A stretch of 64,000 nt of DNA from Eunapius fragilis (lineage: Eukaryota > Porifera > Demospongiae > Spongillida > Spongillidae), in assembly GCA_963681505.1 (NCBI GenBank), contig OY811971.1, positions 1,351,501-1,415,500 of the forward strand, written 5' to 3'. How positions within the stretch are numbered: position 1 is the first letter of the stretch; the number at the start of each line of letters is the position of its first letter. The notes beneath the pieces were generated by a model, which saw nothing but the letters and a program-made list of their open reading frames with translations, searched no databases and had not been told where the DNA came from. This document shows positions 9,662 through 22,004 of the stretch, one piece after another. A program made the position numbers and the translations under genes.

Positions 9662-12600
9662 ATGGATTGCTGCAAACTATGCGTTGCCCCTGTGTTAAGC
9701 TGCAAAGACAGACGGCGGCTCGATAGTCCATCAGTGTTGCAGTGTCGAGCTGTACTAATTGATCTAGTCTGCGATGCTGGAGGAGCGAAGAGCGATGCGT
9801 CGAAAGAGTACTCATCTGGGTTTATATGTAAGAAATGCTTCAACCTCACTACGAAGTATTCGGCATTGAAGGAGAACTTAGATAGCTTAAAGTGTGACTT
9901 GCAGGAGTTTCTTTGCCTACGAAGTTCTACCACACCTTCCACTTCTCGCTGCAAAGGCACAAAGCGTGCAGCTGATACTCTTCCAGAAGAAGCAAGTGGT
10001 GTTAAAGGTAAATGCATAAGATTTGTCTGGGGCATTTATATCAATGGATTGCTAAAATTTTGCATTGGTTGTTATAACCTATCAAGGGTGCGAGAAGAAG
10101 TACGTACTGTCTCCCATCAAGGGAAGCGATTGGAAGGTCTCTAGGCCGCAATGCTAAATTTAAATTAGCTTTTGCAAAGCATTCACTGCTATCTGAAGCA
10201 ATGAGGAAGTACCTGTTGGCTAGGATTAACTGGATTATACGAACGGAAATGAAGGACATCATAAAACATTGTACCATCCTGGTCAAGAATGCAAGCTTTG
10301 CAGCCTATTATGCAAATAGCCACAGTCACTACACTACCCTCAAACGTGTAGCTCCTGTCCTCATTGGAATGTTAGATACTTGCATCCCAAAAACAGTCCT
10401 AAACGTCTCAGCATAACACTTGCCTGTATAGCAATTCTTGTTAAATCACACGATTTTTCTTTTTATTGTATCTCTCATTCTATATTCTGGGCATGCAGGA
10501 AAAATGGTAAATGCAACTATCTGTTAGTGGATTAGATTTTCATTATGTGGTATATACATACATTTAGGTATACTCAAGACTGCAGAAACTTGGTTTGTGT
10601 TTATCAAGTGACAGTACAAGAGAAGTGGTTAACATTCTCGGATCTAACCATGATGCAGTAGTGACGGAATATGTAGCAGTTTTGAAAACTTATATACAAA
10701 CCACTCATGTAATTTTTGATGTATTCATTTCATTTACCTAAAACCACTTTCTTAGGGTTATGGCTCTGTTGCACCAATTTTATCAGTGTATACTGATAAC
10801 TACGACTCATCATCCAGCATAGAATCACCAAATTTTTCTCCTTTAACAACATCACTGTCATCATCCTGCAGTGAAAGAGATTTGCCATCTCATGATGTTT
10901 TACAAGATGGTAAGTGTAATTTTATGGCCCATGTTACAAGTGAATGCATTCTTATTCCTTTGTACTATATTGGTTGTGGATCCTACCAATCCTAATGATG
11001 AAGAGTATTTGGAGTGGTTTGGATTCAAACTAGTAGGTGATAACATTGACAGGAATGTAAAATTAGATTTAGCAGCCAAACCACATCACTGCATTACTTT
11101 TATGTATATGCAGTGAAGGACAGGATTAGTTTTAAACACCTTAATAGCAGTCCTCCACTGATTACATCTGATGACATTGACTTCAATGTCTTTTTCCCTG
11201 CACCAGCAGACAATGAACAATTAGTTGCAAACTTTCAAATTCTAATGACACGAATATTAGTCCATTATTTACCAGGTCTTCAGACATTGTCAGCTGGTAC
11301 AAATAACCATATTCTTCACAAGTACTCTAGGAATATGTCCCTAAAGTCAAATGTGGTAAGTGATTGTAGTTTATTAAAACAATATTGTAAAACAATATTG
11401 TAAAACAATATTGTAATGATTTAGTCCATTGTACAATACAGGTACCTTTGGGAGTGATTTTGAAAAATGAGAATGTGCTCAATGACATGGTAGATATTGT
11501 AGATGAATTGCATAAATACATTCCAAAGGCCACAAGTGTTCAGACCTTCCAAGTCAATGGAGGGTCAGAAGTTTTTACCCTCAATATTGACCACTTCTAC
11601 CACATTGGCATTGGTGGTGACCAGTTGACAGCTGCCAGAATTTGTAAGGTATTTTCTAAAACTCAGTAAATGGATGGGAGTGTGGTGAGGGACTTATTCC
11701 TATCATTGAAGACTGGCATACAAAGCTGTGTTACATGAAGGTAGTGTATGGTGAAGCATGCATGTGAAAGGGGAGGGTTTAGATGGTGTGCACATGATAG
11801 TAAAGAAGAGTAGACTACACAGAGCCATGTGTTAATGATATTCATTGGTATGAATTCATTCAGAATGTGGGTGTTGCAAACACAAGGCAGCTATCTGACA
11901 AGATACTATCTTCTGCTGATCGTATAGCAGCTGTGAGGAGTATTGTGGAGGCATTGTGCAGTCAGGCTGTCTGAGTTTCCTTTACCAAGCAGTCAAAAAA
12001 AGCCAGTGGACAAAATGACAACGTTTTGGAATGTGCAAGAAAAACCCTATCCTTAGGTTTTGGAGTTTAAGGATGCCATAAAGAAAGGTGATGGAACTAG
12101 AGTACTACGATGCTGGAAATATTTTCTAATCATCTTTCAGGCCACAGGTCATAAGAACTATTGCATTGAAGCCTTCACCTTTTTGATGCAATACTATTAC
12201 ACCCTCCCACCAAGACATGCAGAGCAAATGCTGTGGGGACGTTTTGTCAACAGCGAAGGTGGAGCAGGAAAAAACATTCCAGCGGATCTCCATATGGAGC
12301 ATTTGAACCGTCTTATCAAAGATGCAGTTAGCCACCTTGGAGCAAACAAAACACACAAAGCAATAATGAGAGCCAGCAAAGCACTAGGTGCTCTAAAGGT
12401 TATACTAGAAAAATATGATAAGGCTAATGGAATAGGATATTCTGGCAGACACACTCACAGGTCGGAGTCTGAGGATCTAGACAAAATTGTTACTGAACTT
12501 GCAAACAATGAAGTATTCCAAAGCAAACCTGGCAGGAAGCATTGCACATTTTCATCCATCACGTGTAATCAACTATTAACTAGTGTGAAAAGAAAAAAGC

Positions 12601-12719
12601 TAGATGTATGGATGAAAACAAAAGTCACTTCATTAATCCCCGCTTTCTTTTTAGATGTGTTCATGTCTAAAATTAAATTTCATACAGTTGCATATTCATC
12701 TCAGTGGGCAAAACAATGA
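9662..12719 (+). pseudogene. DUF6589-family transposon protein, decayed
   Basis: The first exon (9662-10007) starts MDCCKLC and carries a Cys-rich N-terminus, then splices with matching phase to about 10087 (KYVLSPIKGSDWK). A frameshift near 10135 leads to FKLAFAKHSLLSEAMRKYLL. Later blocks are a relic at about 10565-10680, 10962-11350 with a frameshift near 11105, then 11442-11648 containing GGDQLTAARI, EDWHTKLCYMK near 11709, and 12060-12719 with the hallmark GRFVNSEGGAGKNIPADLH then MEHLNR. This order is that of DUF6589 proteins, which are abundant in sponge, cnidarian and fungal genomes and behave like transposon proteins. The aspartate of GGDQL may be catalytic, but that is inference. 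Several frameshifts make it non-functional. Confidence 0.75.
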
Positions 12720-12819
12720 TAGTGAACGTGGGTGGTACTCTACCCTAACAGCTACCGCATGTCAGACCAACCTGACAACATACTCAGTGCATGGGCCTGA
12801 ACATCACAGCCGGGGAGCA

Positions 12820-13311
12820 TTAAAGAGGGAAAAAATTAGGGTTACAGTTCTGGCACTTACAGCGTACTGCACACACATCACAGCAAATACAACCACAAAT
12901 GTTTTCAAACGGGCAATCAAAGTATGACATTAACAGAGCTCTTCTGCATGTTTCCTTGTTATGGCAGAAGTGTTCCATTTCTTTGCGACATGTGATTTGA
13001 CATCCACTTCACTCCATAAATAAGAGTGCATTTGCACGACAACCATTTCTACCTGCTCTTCCACACTCCTGCACATATGACTCAACATCTGATGATGGTC
13101 CCCAGTGTATTACCTGACATACATCAGTGCAGTCTATGCCCATCCCAAAAGCAATAGGGCAAATTACTATTCTAAGTGGGCTGTCACTGTCCCTAAATGA
13201 CGCTATAGTGGAATCCTGCACAAACTTACGGGTTGCACCTGTATACATATCTACCAGTCGGAACACAGGCAGATTGGGTGCTGCTACAGGCTCTGTAAAT
13301 TCCTCCCTCAT
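12820..13311 (-). pseudogene. RecQ-like helicase C-terminal fragment
   Basis: On the minus strand the translation contains IVICPIAFGMGIDCTDVCQV then YVQECGRAGRNG, which are helicase motifs V and VI of the RecQ family. After an in-frame TGA (about 13009-13011) the same frame continues with a cysteine pattern (EHFCHNKETCRRALLMSYF, then C-x-C-C-x-x-C) typical of the RecQ zinc-binding subdomain, to the stop at 12820. The ATPase N-terminal half is absent. It lies tail to tail with the DUF6589 gene, 100 bases away, and so may be a second gene of the same element. Confidence 0.75.
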
Positions 13312-13998
13312 TGAATAAAATAAAAACTCAAATAGGCCGCCTTCAACCCTTTCGCGTTACGATTTGCTACCTATAAACACGGATGTACAGTACACATGAA
13401 CAAAATGCACGTGCAATGCGATCATCTTGTACCTGATCTTTCATCAAAGCAATTAGCGGTGTCTCGGCCCCGGTCCCAACGGACGCAAATTATGTTGTAC
13501 ACGTATAACGTAGCTACCCCCTGGCTAGTTTAAAATATTTATTCGCTAAACTGGCCAATATTATAACCAAAGCAGTCATCCGCACCCCTAGAACCACTGG
13601 CACTTGGTTAAACGGCAGTATATGTTACTTAAGGAGTACTAAATTTAGTTCTCATGTAAATGATGCAATGATGTACATTTGATGAATACACTCCCCATGT
13701 GTGTGTGTGTTAGTGGGGAGGGGGGGGGAGGGGGGTGGGGGTGGGGGTTCCCACATGCTGAAACGTTGTTTAAAATATTGGCAGACCACTGAATGTGACC
13801 ACAGCAAAGTGTGGTCACACATTCAAATCCAGACCAAGCAGCTGCATGTAATAGTCAGTTGCAAAATGAGAAATTGGTGCATCACATCATCCATTATGGG
13901 ACGAGTTCTCAATGCAAAACGTTTAACTGATATTATAAAGCGCTACAAAACCAAGTGTCTACTCTAACACACATAGTTCAGGCCAGTTCATATCTATT
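13312..13998. other. No gene recognised
   Basis: Unassigned DNA with a short G-rich tract at 13712-13748. No coding or repeat structure was recognised. Confidence 0.4.
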
Positions 13999-16858
13999 CG
14001 TTCAGAGCATACTATCTGTAGCCCTCTGATTGCCCTCAGCAAGTGAGTAGACCCTCCCACCAACTTTATTTCCACAGTCAGGACACTTGCCCCTTTCCAT
14101 TGCCCCACCACATCCAGCTATGTAGTAACAATGGCCTTTGGGACATTTGAACCAGTGCCCTTGAATAGGACCCATTGCTTTCACTATCTCAGTTCTCTCA
14201 GACTCCGTAACTGGGCCTAAGTTATGCAGGGTGCTCAATGATGCAATCAAATCAGCCGCTTGTCCTTCTTCATCTTTAGTCACCTTGGGCCTCTCCCCTT
14301 GGCCACTTTTAAGAATGCGACACGTGAGGGAGGACAAAGCTTGTTTGTCTGCAGCCTTCAGGACGCGATTTTGAGTGGTCAGCTTATATTTAATGTCACA
14401 AAGCTCAACGGTGCACTTTATTCTTTGCAATTCTGTGAATATATCATGAAGTTGCTGATCACAAAAGACAAATTGTGCTTCAGCCATAAATTGCAGAAGA
14501 GTTATTATGTCGTTTTTCAAATACAAGATCGAGGCTGACAACAAAGGTTTCATAAGATAGCTCTTCGCATGCCATTAGATCAAGGACATCCAATAACCTT
14601 ACCACCTCTGGAATAATAACTATGTAGTTTTGAACTGCATGCATATACTGGTGAGAGAGCTGCTTTCTTGCTGTGAGGAGTGCTTGTATCTGTTCAATTG
14701 CCGCCTTAACATAATCATAATTTTTCGAATTGGACACTTTCATGGTAGTTTTTTCAACTTCATTTAAAAGCCAATCAACATTTACAAGCTGCTTCTGCTT
14801 AATACTCTCCATGTCTAATAGAGAATGCTTTACAATATTTCCATAACGAAGATGACGACGAATGACTTTTGTACATTTTGGACAGGACTTGAATTTTACT
14901 TCACCTTCATTTCCATTCATCCATTTATCTAAACCACTGACTTCCAAAATGTATTTGCAATCCTGCAACTGAATGAATCTAGCATTCTCCTCAGTTTCAT
15001 TGCCAAAGATGATTTCTGTGACCTCGTCTTTGTTACACACGAGACATAAGGTGGGGCAGACCTCACCACAAAGACAAATACATGGGTGTCCACAATGCAG
15101 TGTCTTTGTGCAAGGTTCATTGCACGGGGGTCTGTCGCAGAGCTCCCCGCACCTTTTGGTACACTTAAAATTGTCACATTGCCACAGGCAGTCTTCAGTG
15201 CGTGGATCACACGTTTCATGGCATTTCTTGGGACATTGGCTATGGTTGCAGTAGTTTGTGCACTGCCTGTCACATGGGGGACAATTTCTGGCACAGGGAG
15301 AGTCACAGATATGACCACATGCAAGTGGGTGGCTGCATTTAGCAACACACCGGACGTGCAAGCGACCATTTCTACACTGTCCACAGGTTCCACGACATTC
15401 GTGGTGCACAGATGCATGGATGAGCAGGGTGCATCACAATTTACATCTTGCGGATGCTTGGAGCACATGGCCGTAACATTGTGGCCACAAAGTAGCTCCT
15501 TCTTGATGCGTTCATGACAAAGCTTTGAGCAGGGCTCTGAGCATTTCAACTTACACAGGTGGCCACACGGCATCTTCTTTTTACACACCTCTTTGCAAGA
15601 CGCATTGTTTGGGTCTTCGTTGCATGGGAGCAGTATGGTATGGCCGCATTTCATATCCTTGGGAACCTTTTTTTTACATGGCGGGCAACCTTTCTCACAC
15701 TGATAGCAATTCCTTTCACAGTTATGACCACATGACAACTGCTTGGGGCATCTTTTATCACACCTGTACGCCACATGCTCTCGATCATAAGGATGACAAA
15801 AGCGAGGGCACTTGTGCCCACACTTGAGCCTTGCTGGACACTTCTCCAGGCAACCTCCCTCAGGACACTTGCTGAAGTCGTCGGGCATTTCTATGAATAC
15901 CTTGGACTCCGGATGATTCTGACAATACAGGGGGAGGGCACGTCCAACACAGAACCTCTTTTCCATGTCTAATAGAATGTTCACCCACACTGTGCCATCA
16001 TTGCCTCGAAACATGCTAAGGTTTCCTATCACATAGAACCCCTTCTTAGCACGAGATAGGGAAACACATATCCTGTTAGCGGTTTTAATAAAAGCAATGT
16101 CTTTTCTTGAATTGCTACGCACAAGCGAAAGAAGGATGATATCATTTTCTTCTCCTTGGAAGTCGTTGACCACAGCAACCCATACACCTTGGTATTCAGC
16201 TTTCTTCATTCCGCGCCTGATTTCAAGGAGCTGGCCTCTATACACTGTGAGCATGGTGATCTGGTTTGGCTTGTAACCTTGCTTCAACATATGATGATAT
16301 AGTGCAACCATGTACTTGGCCTCATGAGTGTTGATATGGCTGTACTGATCTTCACCTGATCTATTCAATTCTGGTTAACGATGATTGATAAAAAACATGT
16401 CCTTTCCAACACCATTTATGTGCTCATACTTCAATACATTCTTGCTATTCTCAACGTGATCATATATATGTGGGCATATTAAACGCGCTATCTCCGGACG
16501 CATTTGGTGCTGGGAGGTCAGAGTGACAAAGGGAATACTGTTGTTTATTAATCTTTCAAAGAGGGATACATTGAAATTGAAATTATTTTCCAAATCATAG
16601 TTGCTGGGATTTGGTCTAAGCTGTTTGTGATCACCAATCATAACGAGTTGCTGGACACCTTGAGACAGAGCTGCAATGACGTGGACTTCAAACACTTCTG
16701 CAGCCTCCTCAAAAATGACTATCCTAGGCGAGATGTTTTGAAGAAGGGAGTGGTGCTTTGATGCACCAGTGGTCGTCATGCCAACTACGTCCATACAGCA
16801 TAGGACATGAACACTACGCTCATCTTGAATGCTTGTGTACTGTTTACAAATATCACTC

Positions 16859-16964
16859 ACAACGGTTCAAAATAGCACTCGATTCGAGGAATCGAGTGGA
16901 GGAATCGAGTGCTATTTTGAACCGTTTTGAGTGAAATTCACCCATCCGTTTTTACAGTGTATGA
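16859..16964. repeat. CACTG-ended fold-back relic inside the helicase gene
   Basis: On the minus strand it starts CACTGTAAAAACGGATGGG. A palindrome follows with arms of about 27 bases (GGTTCAAAATAGCACTCGAT and its complement). The CACTG start recalls EnSpm/CACTA termini. Its far end is missing and it sits exactly where the helicase ATP-binding segment is lost. Confidence 0.55.
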
Positions 16965-17311
16965 ATCAGTGTGACTGCATACATCACAAACTCTTTTATG
17001 CTGGAACTTCTGCACCCAATAGCGATAGAACATCCATCTTTGTTTGTTAGGAAGCTGAAGTACATCTTTAACTGCCACTGCTTCTTGTTCTTTTCTTGGA
17101 CGATTAGAAATACCAACTTTTATTTTCCTTTTCCTGCTGCGGTTGCTCATTTGAACTATCGTCCATCCAGAACCATCTCTATTTAAAGGAGTCTTGCCTG
17201 ATTGCTTCACTTTCTGTTCAGTTGATTTACAGTGACTTTTTGGTCTGACATCAGTGTCCTCAGGTTCTGATATTCTGTCATCTTCCAGAAGGCTGGCTTC
17301 TTGATCAACCC

Positions 17312-17515
17312 TCACCAGCTGATCATCATAATCATCATCGTCATCGACATTGTCATCATCATCATCACCATCATCATCACCATCATCATCATCATCACCA
17401 TCATCATCATCACCATCCTCATCACCATCATCATCACCATCATTATCACCATCATCATCATCACCATCATCATCACCATCATCATCACCATCATCATCAC
17501 CAACACAATCATCTT
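17312..17515. repeat. TCA/TCATCACCA microsatellite, coding on the minus strand
   Basis: An imperfect trinucleotide array. On the minus strand it reads GAT/GGT codons in frame with the ZNFX1-like gene, making an Asp/Gly acidic linker, so it is better seen as part of that gene than as random satellite. The plus-strand reading of hydrophobic residues is a shadow. Confidence 0.7.
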
Positions 17516-17600
17516 CAGCACCATCTTGATGATCATCACCTTGTATGCTGTGTTCAATATGGATACTTTCTTCAATTTCAACACGTCAGACACAGTTGGC

Positions 17601-18663
17601 AGCTCCCAAGGTGGTCGTGTGAATACTCGCCCGATGAAGCTGCTGGATAGTACTTGGCGTCATTTCAGATAGCTAGCGTAACGCCGATTTCCATTAAGAA
17701 GGCCACTACTATTTACTTACACGGCCAACAATTTGAGTCCGTATCGGAAGCGAATACACTGGCGTGACGTGAACGTGACCATAGTGACGTATCATCGTGG
17801 ATCGGCACCGCTTTTTTTTTATTTTTACGTAAGATTATTTGGCGTATCGGTAGCGTGAACGGGTCCAATTCAGGAGCGTTAACCTTGCCGTAAAGCAAGT
17901 TATGAGAAAAATTCGATACGGCAGCGTTTTACGTATTCCTCTCGTCCTATATATACCTTCCTGACTCACATGAATGTCACAATTAATAAACACAGAACAT
18001 ACACATAAACAAGCATCACGTGTCTGTGTGCATACAATACACATTCAAACAATACCAGTCATTTTTCCACTCATGTTGAAAAACAGTTTTTGTGACAGAG
18101 ACCTGCTGTCGTTCAACAGGTGTTGTAGTGCTGGAGTCTATATCCATGATCACATTGATGTACAACAGAAACAGACTTGTACTGAAGGGATGAACCTCAC
18201 AATAGTTGTTCGTGTCATCAAAGGGCAGTCATATTCATTTAGGAGTGGCACTCCATCAGGTGTGACAACAGGTTCTATGTGACGCACAACACAGTATGTT
18301 GTGGTGGTGTGGACTTGAAAACAGCCGATCAGAGCTCCTATCTCCAGTGTAAGCTGCAGTTAAAGATAATTCTGCATCCTTAACTAGAATAATAACTTAA
18401 AATGGACTTGGCTTGTGATTTGTGTCACCACATAGATCAACTGCCTGTCAGAGCCAACAATCGCACCATTACTAAGTACATGTTGCACTCTGTCCAATCC
18501 ATGAGGTAGTAGGACTGCAAATTTCTCTGAAAGCATGTTAAGGGAGATCTCTGCAATCTCTACAATGCTCAACATTGTAGAGTCAAGACTGCATATTTTG
18601 CTGAACTGGATTGCTATCAAACAATGATTCAACAATGTATTAAGTACAGAGAAAAATAATTTA
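17601..18663. other. Unassigned DNA
   Basis: A minus-strand piece near 17590-17660 (FTRPPWELPTVSDVLKLK) looks like a frameshifted upstream continuation of the ZNFX1-like gene. The rest holds a possible T-tract MITE near 17805-17935 and no recognised gene. Confidence 0.35.
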
Positions 18664-19125
18664 ACTTGCCATATGCAGTGTTCATATATATATATTTATC
18701 CTCTTTGGACTCCACACTGTACAGATAGTCTAGGGCACCATCTTTTCTGGATCGAAATCCCCGCAATACGCCATCCTGAATACGTATAAGGGAGTAGTAA
18801 ATGTAAGCATGAAATATGTAAATGCACATACCTTAGACAGGGCCAGCCAAACTTCTTTTTCTGATGGAGACAAGGAGACAGCACGAAGAGAGCTAACTGT
18901 GCAAATGCTTTAAAATCTCTACCAACGAAGGACTTGTAGTGCTTAGCAATATTGATAAACATTTTCTTAATTCTACCTGATGCTGGGAAGGCAGAAATGC
19001 GAGCTGAAAGTTCTGCACGCTCTTTCTGTGTTAGCTTTGCCATTTTGGCTGGTAGGAGGTACTTATATGGTCCTAACAGCAAGGTGTGCACAAGTTCCAC
19101 AGGGATGCACCTAAAAACCATTAAT
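18664..19125 (-). pseudogene. Unclassified transposon protein relic
   Basis: The minus strand encodes IPVELVHTLLLGPYKYLLPA, then NIAKHYKSFVGRDFKAFAQL, then after a frameshift SEKEVWLALSK, which ends at a donor AAG/GTATGT near 18831. A following exon (about 18775 downward) reads MAYCGDFDPEKM. The pattern PVEI-H--LLG--KY-----M------QK--L-ARI---N--G----------H--SFVG+DFKA--Q is one I associate with uncharacterised transposon proteins of sponges, corals and fungi. I cannot name the superfamily. The frameshift and the absence of other exons mark it as dead. Confidence 0.45.
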
Positions 19126-19873
19126 ACAATTGCAACAATTGCCAACAACTTATTAGCTAATACACCCATGTAAGTCTAATGGAAGTTTAAGGAAATGATT
19201 ATACTCCTCACATACACCATACTCGGTCCGTAAGGTGTGTTTTGCCTTTCTGCCATAAAGAGTTCATGCATAGCTTACCCTAATAGGTTCTGTAAATACT
19301 TGGTGGAGACGTTGCCTCACCATTGTGGTTACAGGGTGGGCACAGACACCGAAGTGTATAGAAGATAAACTTCAGGTTTTTGTGTCCCTGTAAAGCAACA
19401 TGCTTAACAACACAAAAAAGGGGAAAACGCACAAACCATTGGTCGAGGGTAGTGAGTAATGAGATACGCCATCGCTGCAGTTTTTAACATAAATGGTTCG
19501 TACCGCCCATCGAAGTTAGAGTCGCATAGGATGATGCTTAAATTAAGCTCGCCGCCGACTTCATCTATAGTATACCAACCCACCTTCAATGCCCACATCA
19601 ATCCTACAATGTCCACATCCCTCCTTTGTAGAGAAAAAAAAACTATTTTCCAAACTCATACCCAGTCCCACGTATATCTTCTTCTTCTTGTTCTTGACCA
19701 CGCATAACTCGGGATAGGAAAACTTTTAAGAAATGAAAATCACACCAATGGCTTCAGAATTCGTTGGCATTCTCGCTTCTGTGGTCAAAACGCCTCGAGG
19801 CTACATGAAATAAATCAGTGGTTGTGTTAGCAAATCACGTATGAAAACTTCGCCAATAGCTTCAGAATAGGCT
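19126..19873. other. No gene recognised
   Basis: No coding signal was recognised. The short string CCCAGTCCCACGTATATCTTCTTCTTCTTG near 19660 loosely resembles the Helitron 5' region at 51139-51185, so an old Helitron 5' end may lie here. No boundaries are visible. Confidence 0.3.
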
Positions 19874-20266
<393 letters not shown>

Positions 20267-21517
20267 GGATAGAGGACTGGTAATTGAATGTGATTGGTTG
20301 GTTTGGCATCTAAAGGGGTGGACTTGTAACAGCTGACCTACATGCTGATCTGATTGGCTGTTTATTGTGTACCACTATAACCTGAAAAACTGATGTGTAC
20401 AGAACCCTTCAAAGAAACTAGAAGTGATGTGTGTGTGCACATGCATAGGTGTATGTTTATTAACATGTGTGCATGTGTCCATATGCATATAAGTTATGTG
20501 TGTGACTCCAGTGTGTACTCATTTTCATACAGTTTGTTTAAGTTCCATTACTGCACACATGTCACACACACCCATTGGTTAATATAATGTATAATGTATT
20601 GCTTATTTCTTGTTCACAATAAATACGTCACACAAGATCTCTACATGCCAATTCATGCACACCCATACACCACACACACACACACACACACATGCATACA
20701 CATATACACACACATGCTCGCCCCTACATGCACACACATGCTCACACACATGCATACCCCTACACCATATGCACATGCACACATGCACATACACAAGCAC
20801 CCCATAGAGGGATCATATGTACTCATATGGACTTGGATTTGGAAGAGTTGTGTGTGAAGGGCTGTGAATACCACCTTGCACATTCCTATGGTACTACCTA
20901 AACTGTTAACACAACACTCCCTTTGGTTTGCACATTTCTATTGAAGGAGGAGAGGTGACATGTTGGCTTAATGCATGGATGTTTGTATGAGTCAGCAGTC
21001 AGCATAAGTGTGTGTATTCGTTCTAAATAATGCATTACTGAGTACTTGGAGTCCCACAGGGCCACTAGCTTGCATGAGACATGGGAACCATCCCATTCCA
21101 GGGACCACTCCTAGGAGGCCTGGGCACTAGGATAACTCCAGGGGACTGAGGGGTCTCTACTATATAGATACAATTAGTCAGCAACTTCAAGGCTATTTAC
21201 AGTTTGATTGGCACACTCTATACGGAGCTACACGGATACTCATGTGGCATCCAAAGGGTTAACTACTAAACAGAAGTAATGTGACCCCTTTTTGGCCCCT
21301 CCCCTCTTCCCATGTAGGCCTGTGTATGTACATGTCACACCTCTTTGCCCCCTCCCCTCTTCCTCTGTGAGAAATGCCTTGGTGTACTCAAGAATTGAGT
21401 ACACCAATATAGATGTAATCTGTAAAATCTACTGACCTTTATTGTAGAAATAACTTTCAGTGCATCGCTCACCATTCAATAAGAAATACCGCCCCCCGCT
21501 CCACCCCCACGCACTAT
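20267..21517. other. Non-coding DNA with CA repeats
   Basis: Several CA-rich stretches occur (20669-20800), with no coding region. The stretch ends in TAT (21515-21517), the left target duplication of the N-RAG element. Confidence 0.5.
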
Positions 21518-22004
21518 CACTGCAAGAAAAGTATGGTTATCCTAAGTTATCTAGGCTTGAGAAACTTGGGCACGGTTGTATGCGGCTGGAAACTAGGTTT
21601 ACAATTAGAACATTACGGTACCTGTCTAATAGATAGCGAAGAAACACCTCATTAAAAATGCTTATGTTTTAAAGCTCACAACTTCTCAGAAGAAGTAGTA
21701 AATGCAATATTTTAAACTAATATACAACACAACCTTTCATGTTCTTTTATCTATAGTCCTCACGCACTTTCCAAATTTCAGGCCTACCGTATGCGCAAGC
21801 CGTGTTTATAACCCCATGCGGTACTTATTTCGGTTAGGTGGGGAATGAGATCGAATAGAACGGGCTACCCAAAGTTGATCTGGAGGTAAGACTAGTCTGT
21901 CGGTCAAGCCAAGGCATTTCAGTAACGGAACTGACGAACCAGATCTGGTCTCGGATTTTCTGTCACCAGAATAACCTTGAGTGTATCTTATAAATTATCG
22001 ATGC

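Larger units (their letters stand above)
13999..17600 (-). pseudogene. ZNFX1-like NFX1-type zinc finger helicase, broken
   Basis: Read from right to left: an Asp/Gly-rich acidic segment (17600-17312), a conserved block ending in RWMFYRYWV (17315-16938), SF1 helicase motifs (16860-16375: EEAAEV, GDHKQLRP, QHQMRPEIARL), then DFQGEENDIILLSL and RICVSLSRAKKGFYVIGN, many NFX1-type fingers (C-GH-C patterns, about 15900-15060), and a C-terminal RZ finger (GHWFKCPKGHCYYIAGCGG, then CPDC). Vertebrate ZNFX1 is an Upf1-like RNA helicase in antiviral RNA sensing; this order matches the family. Lesions are an in-frame TAA at about 16375, a frameshift near 15405, one near 14515 at an A run, and loss of the Walker A region where a fold-back repeat sits (16859-16964). 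Sequence errors could explain the frameshifts but not the missing Walker A. Confidence 0.8.
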
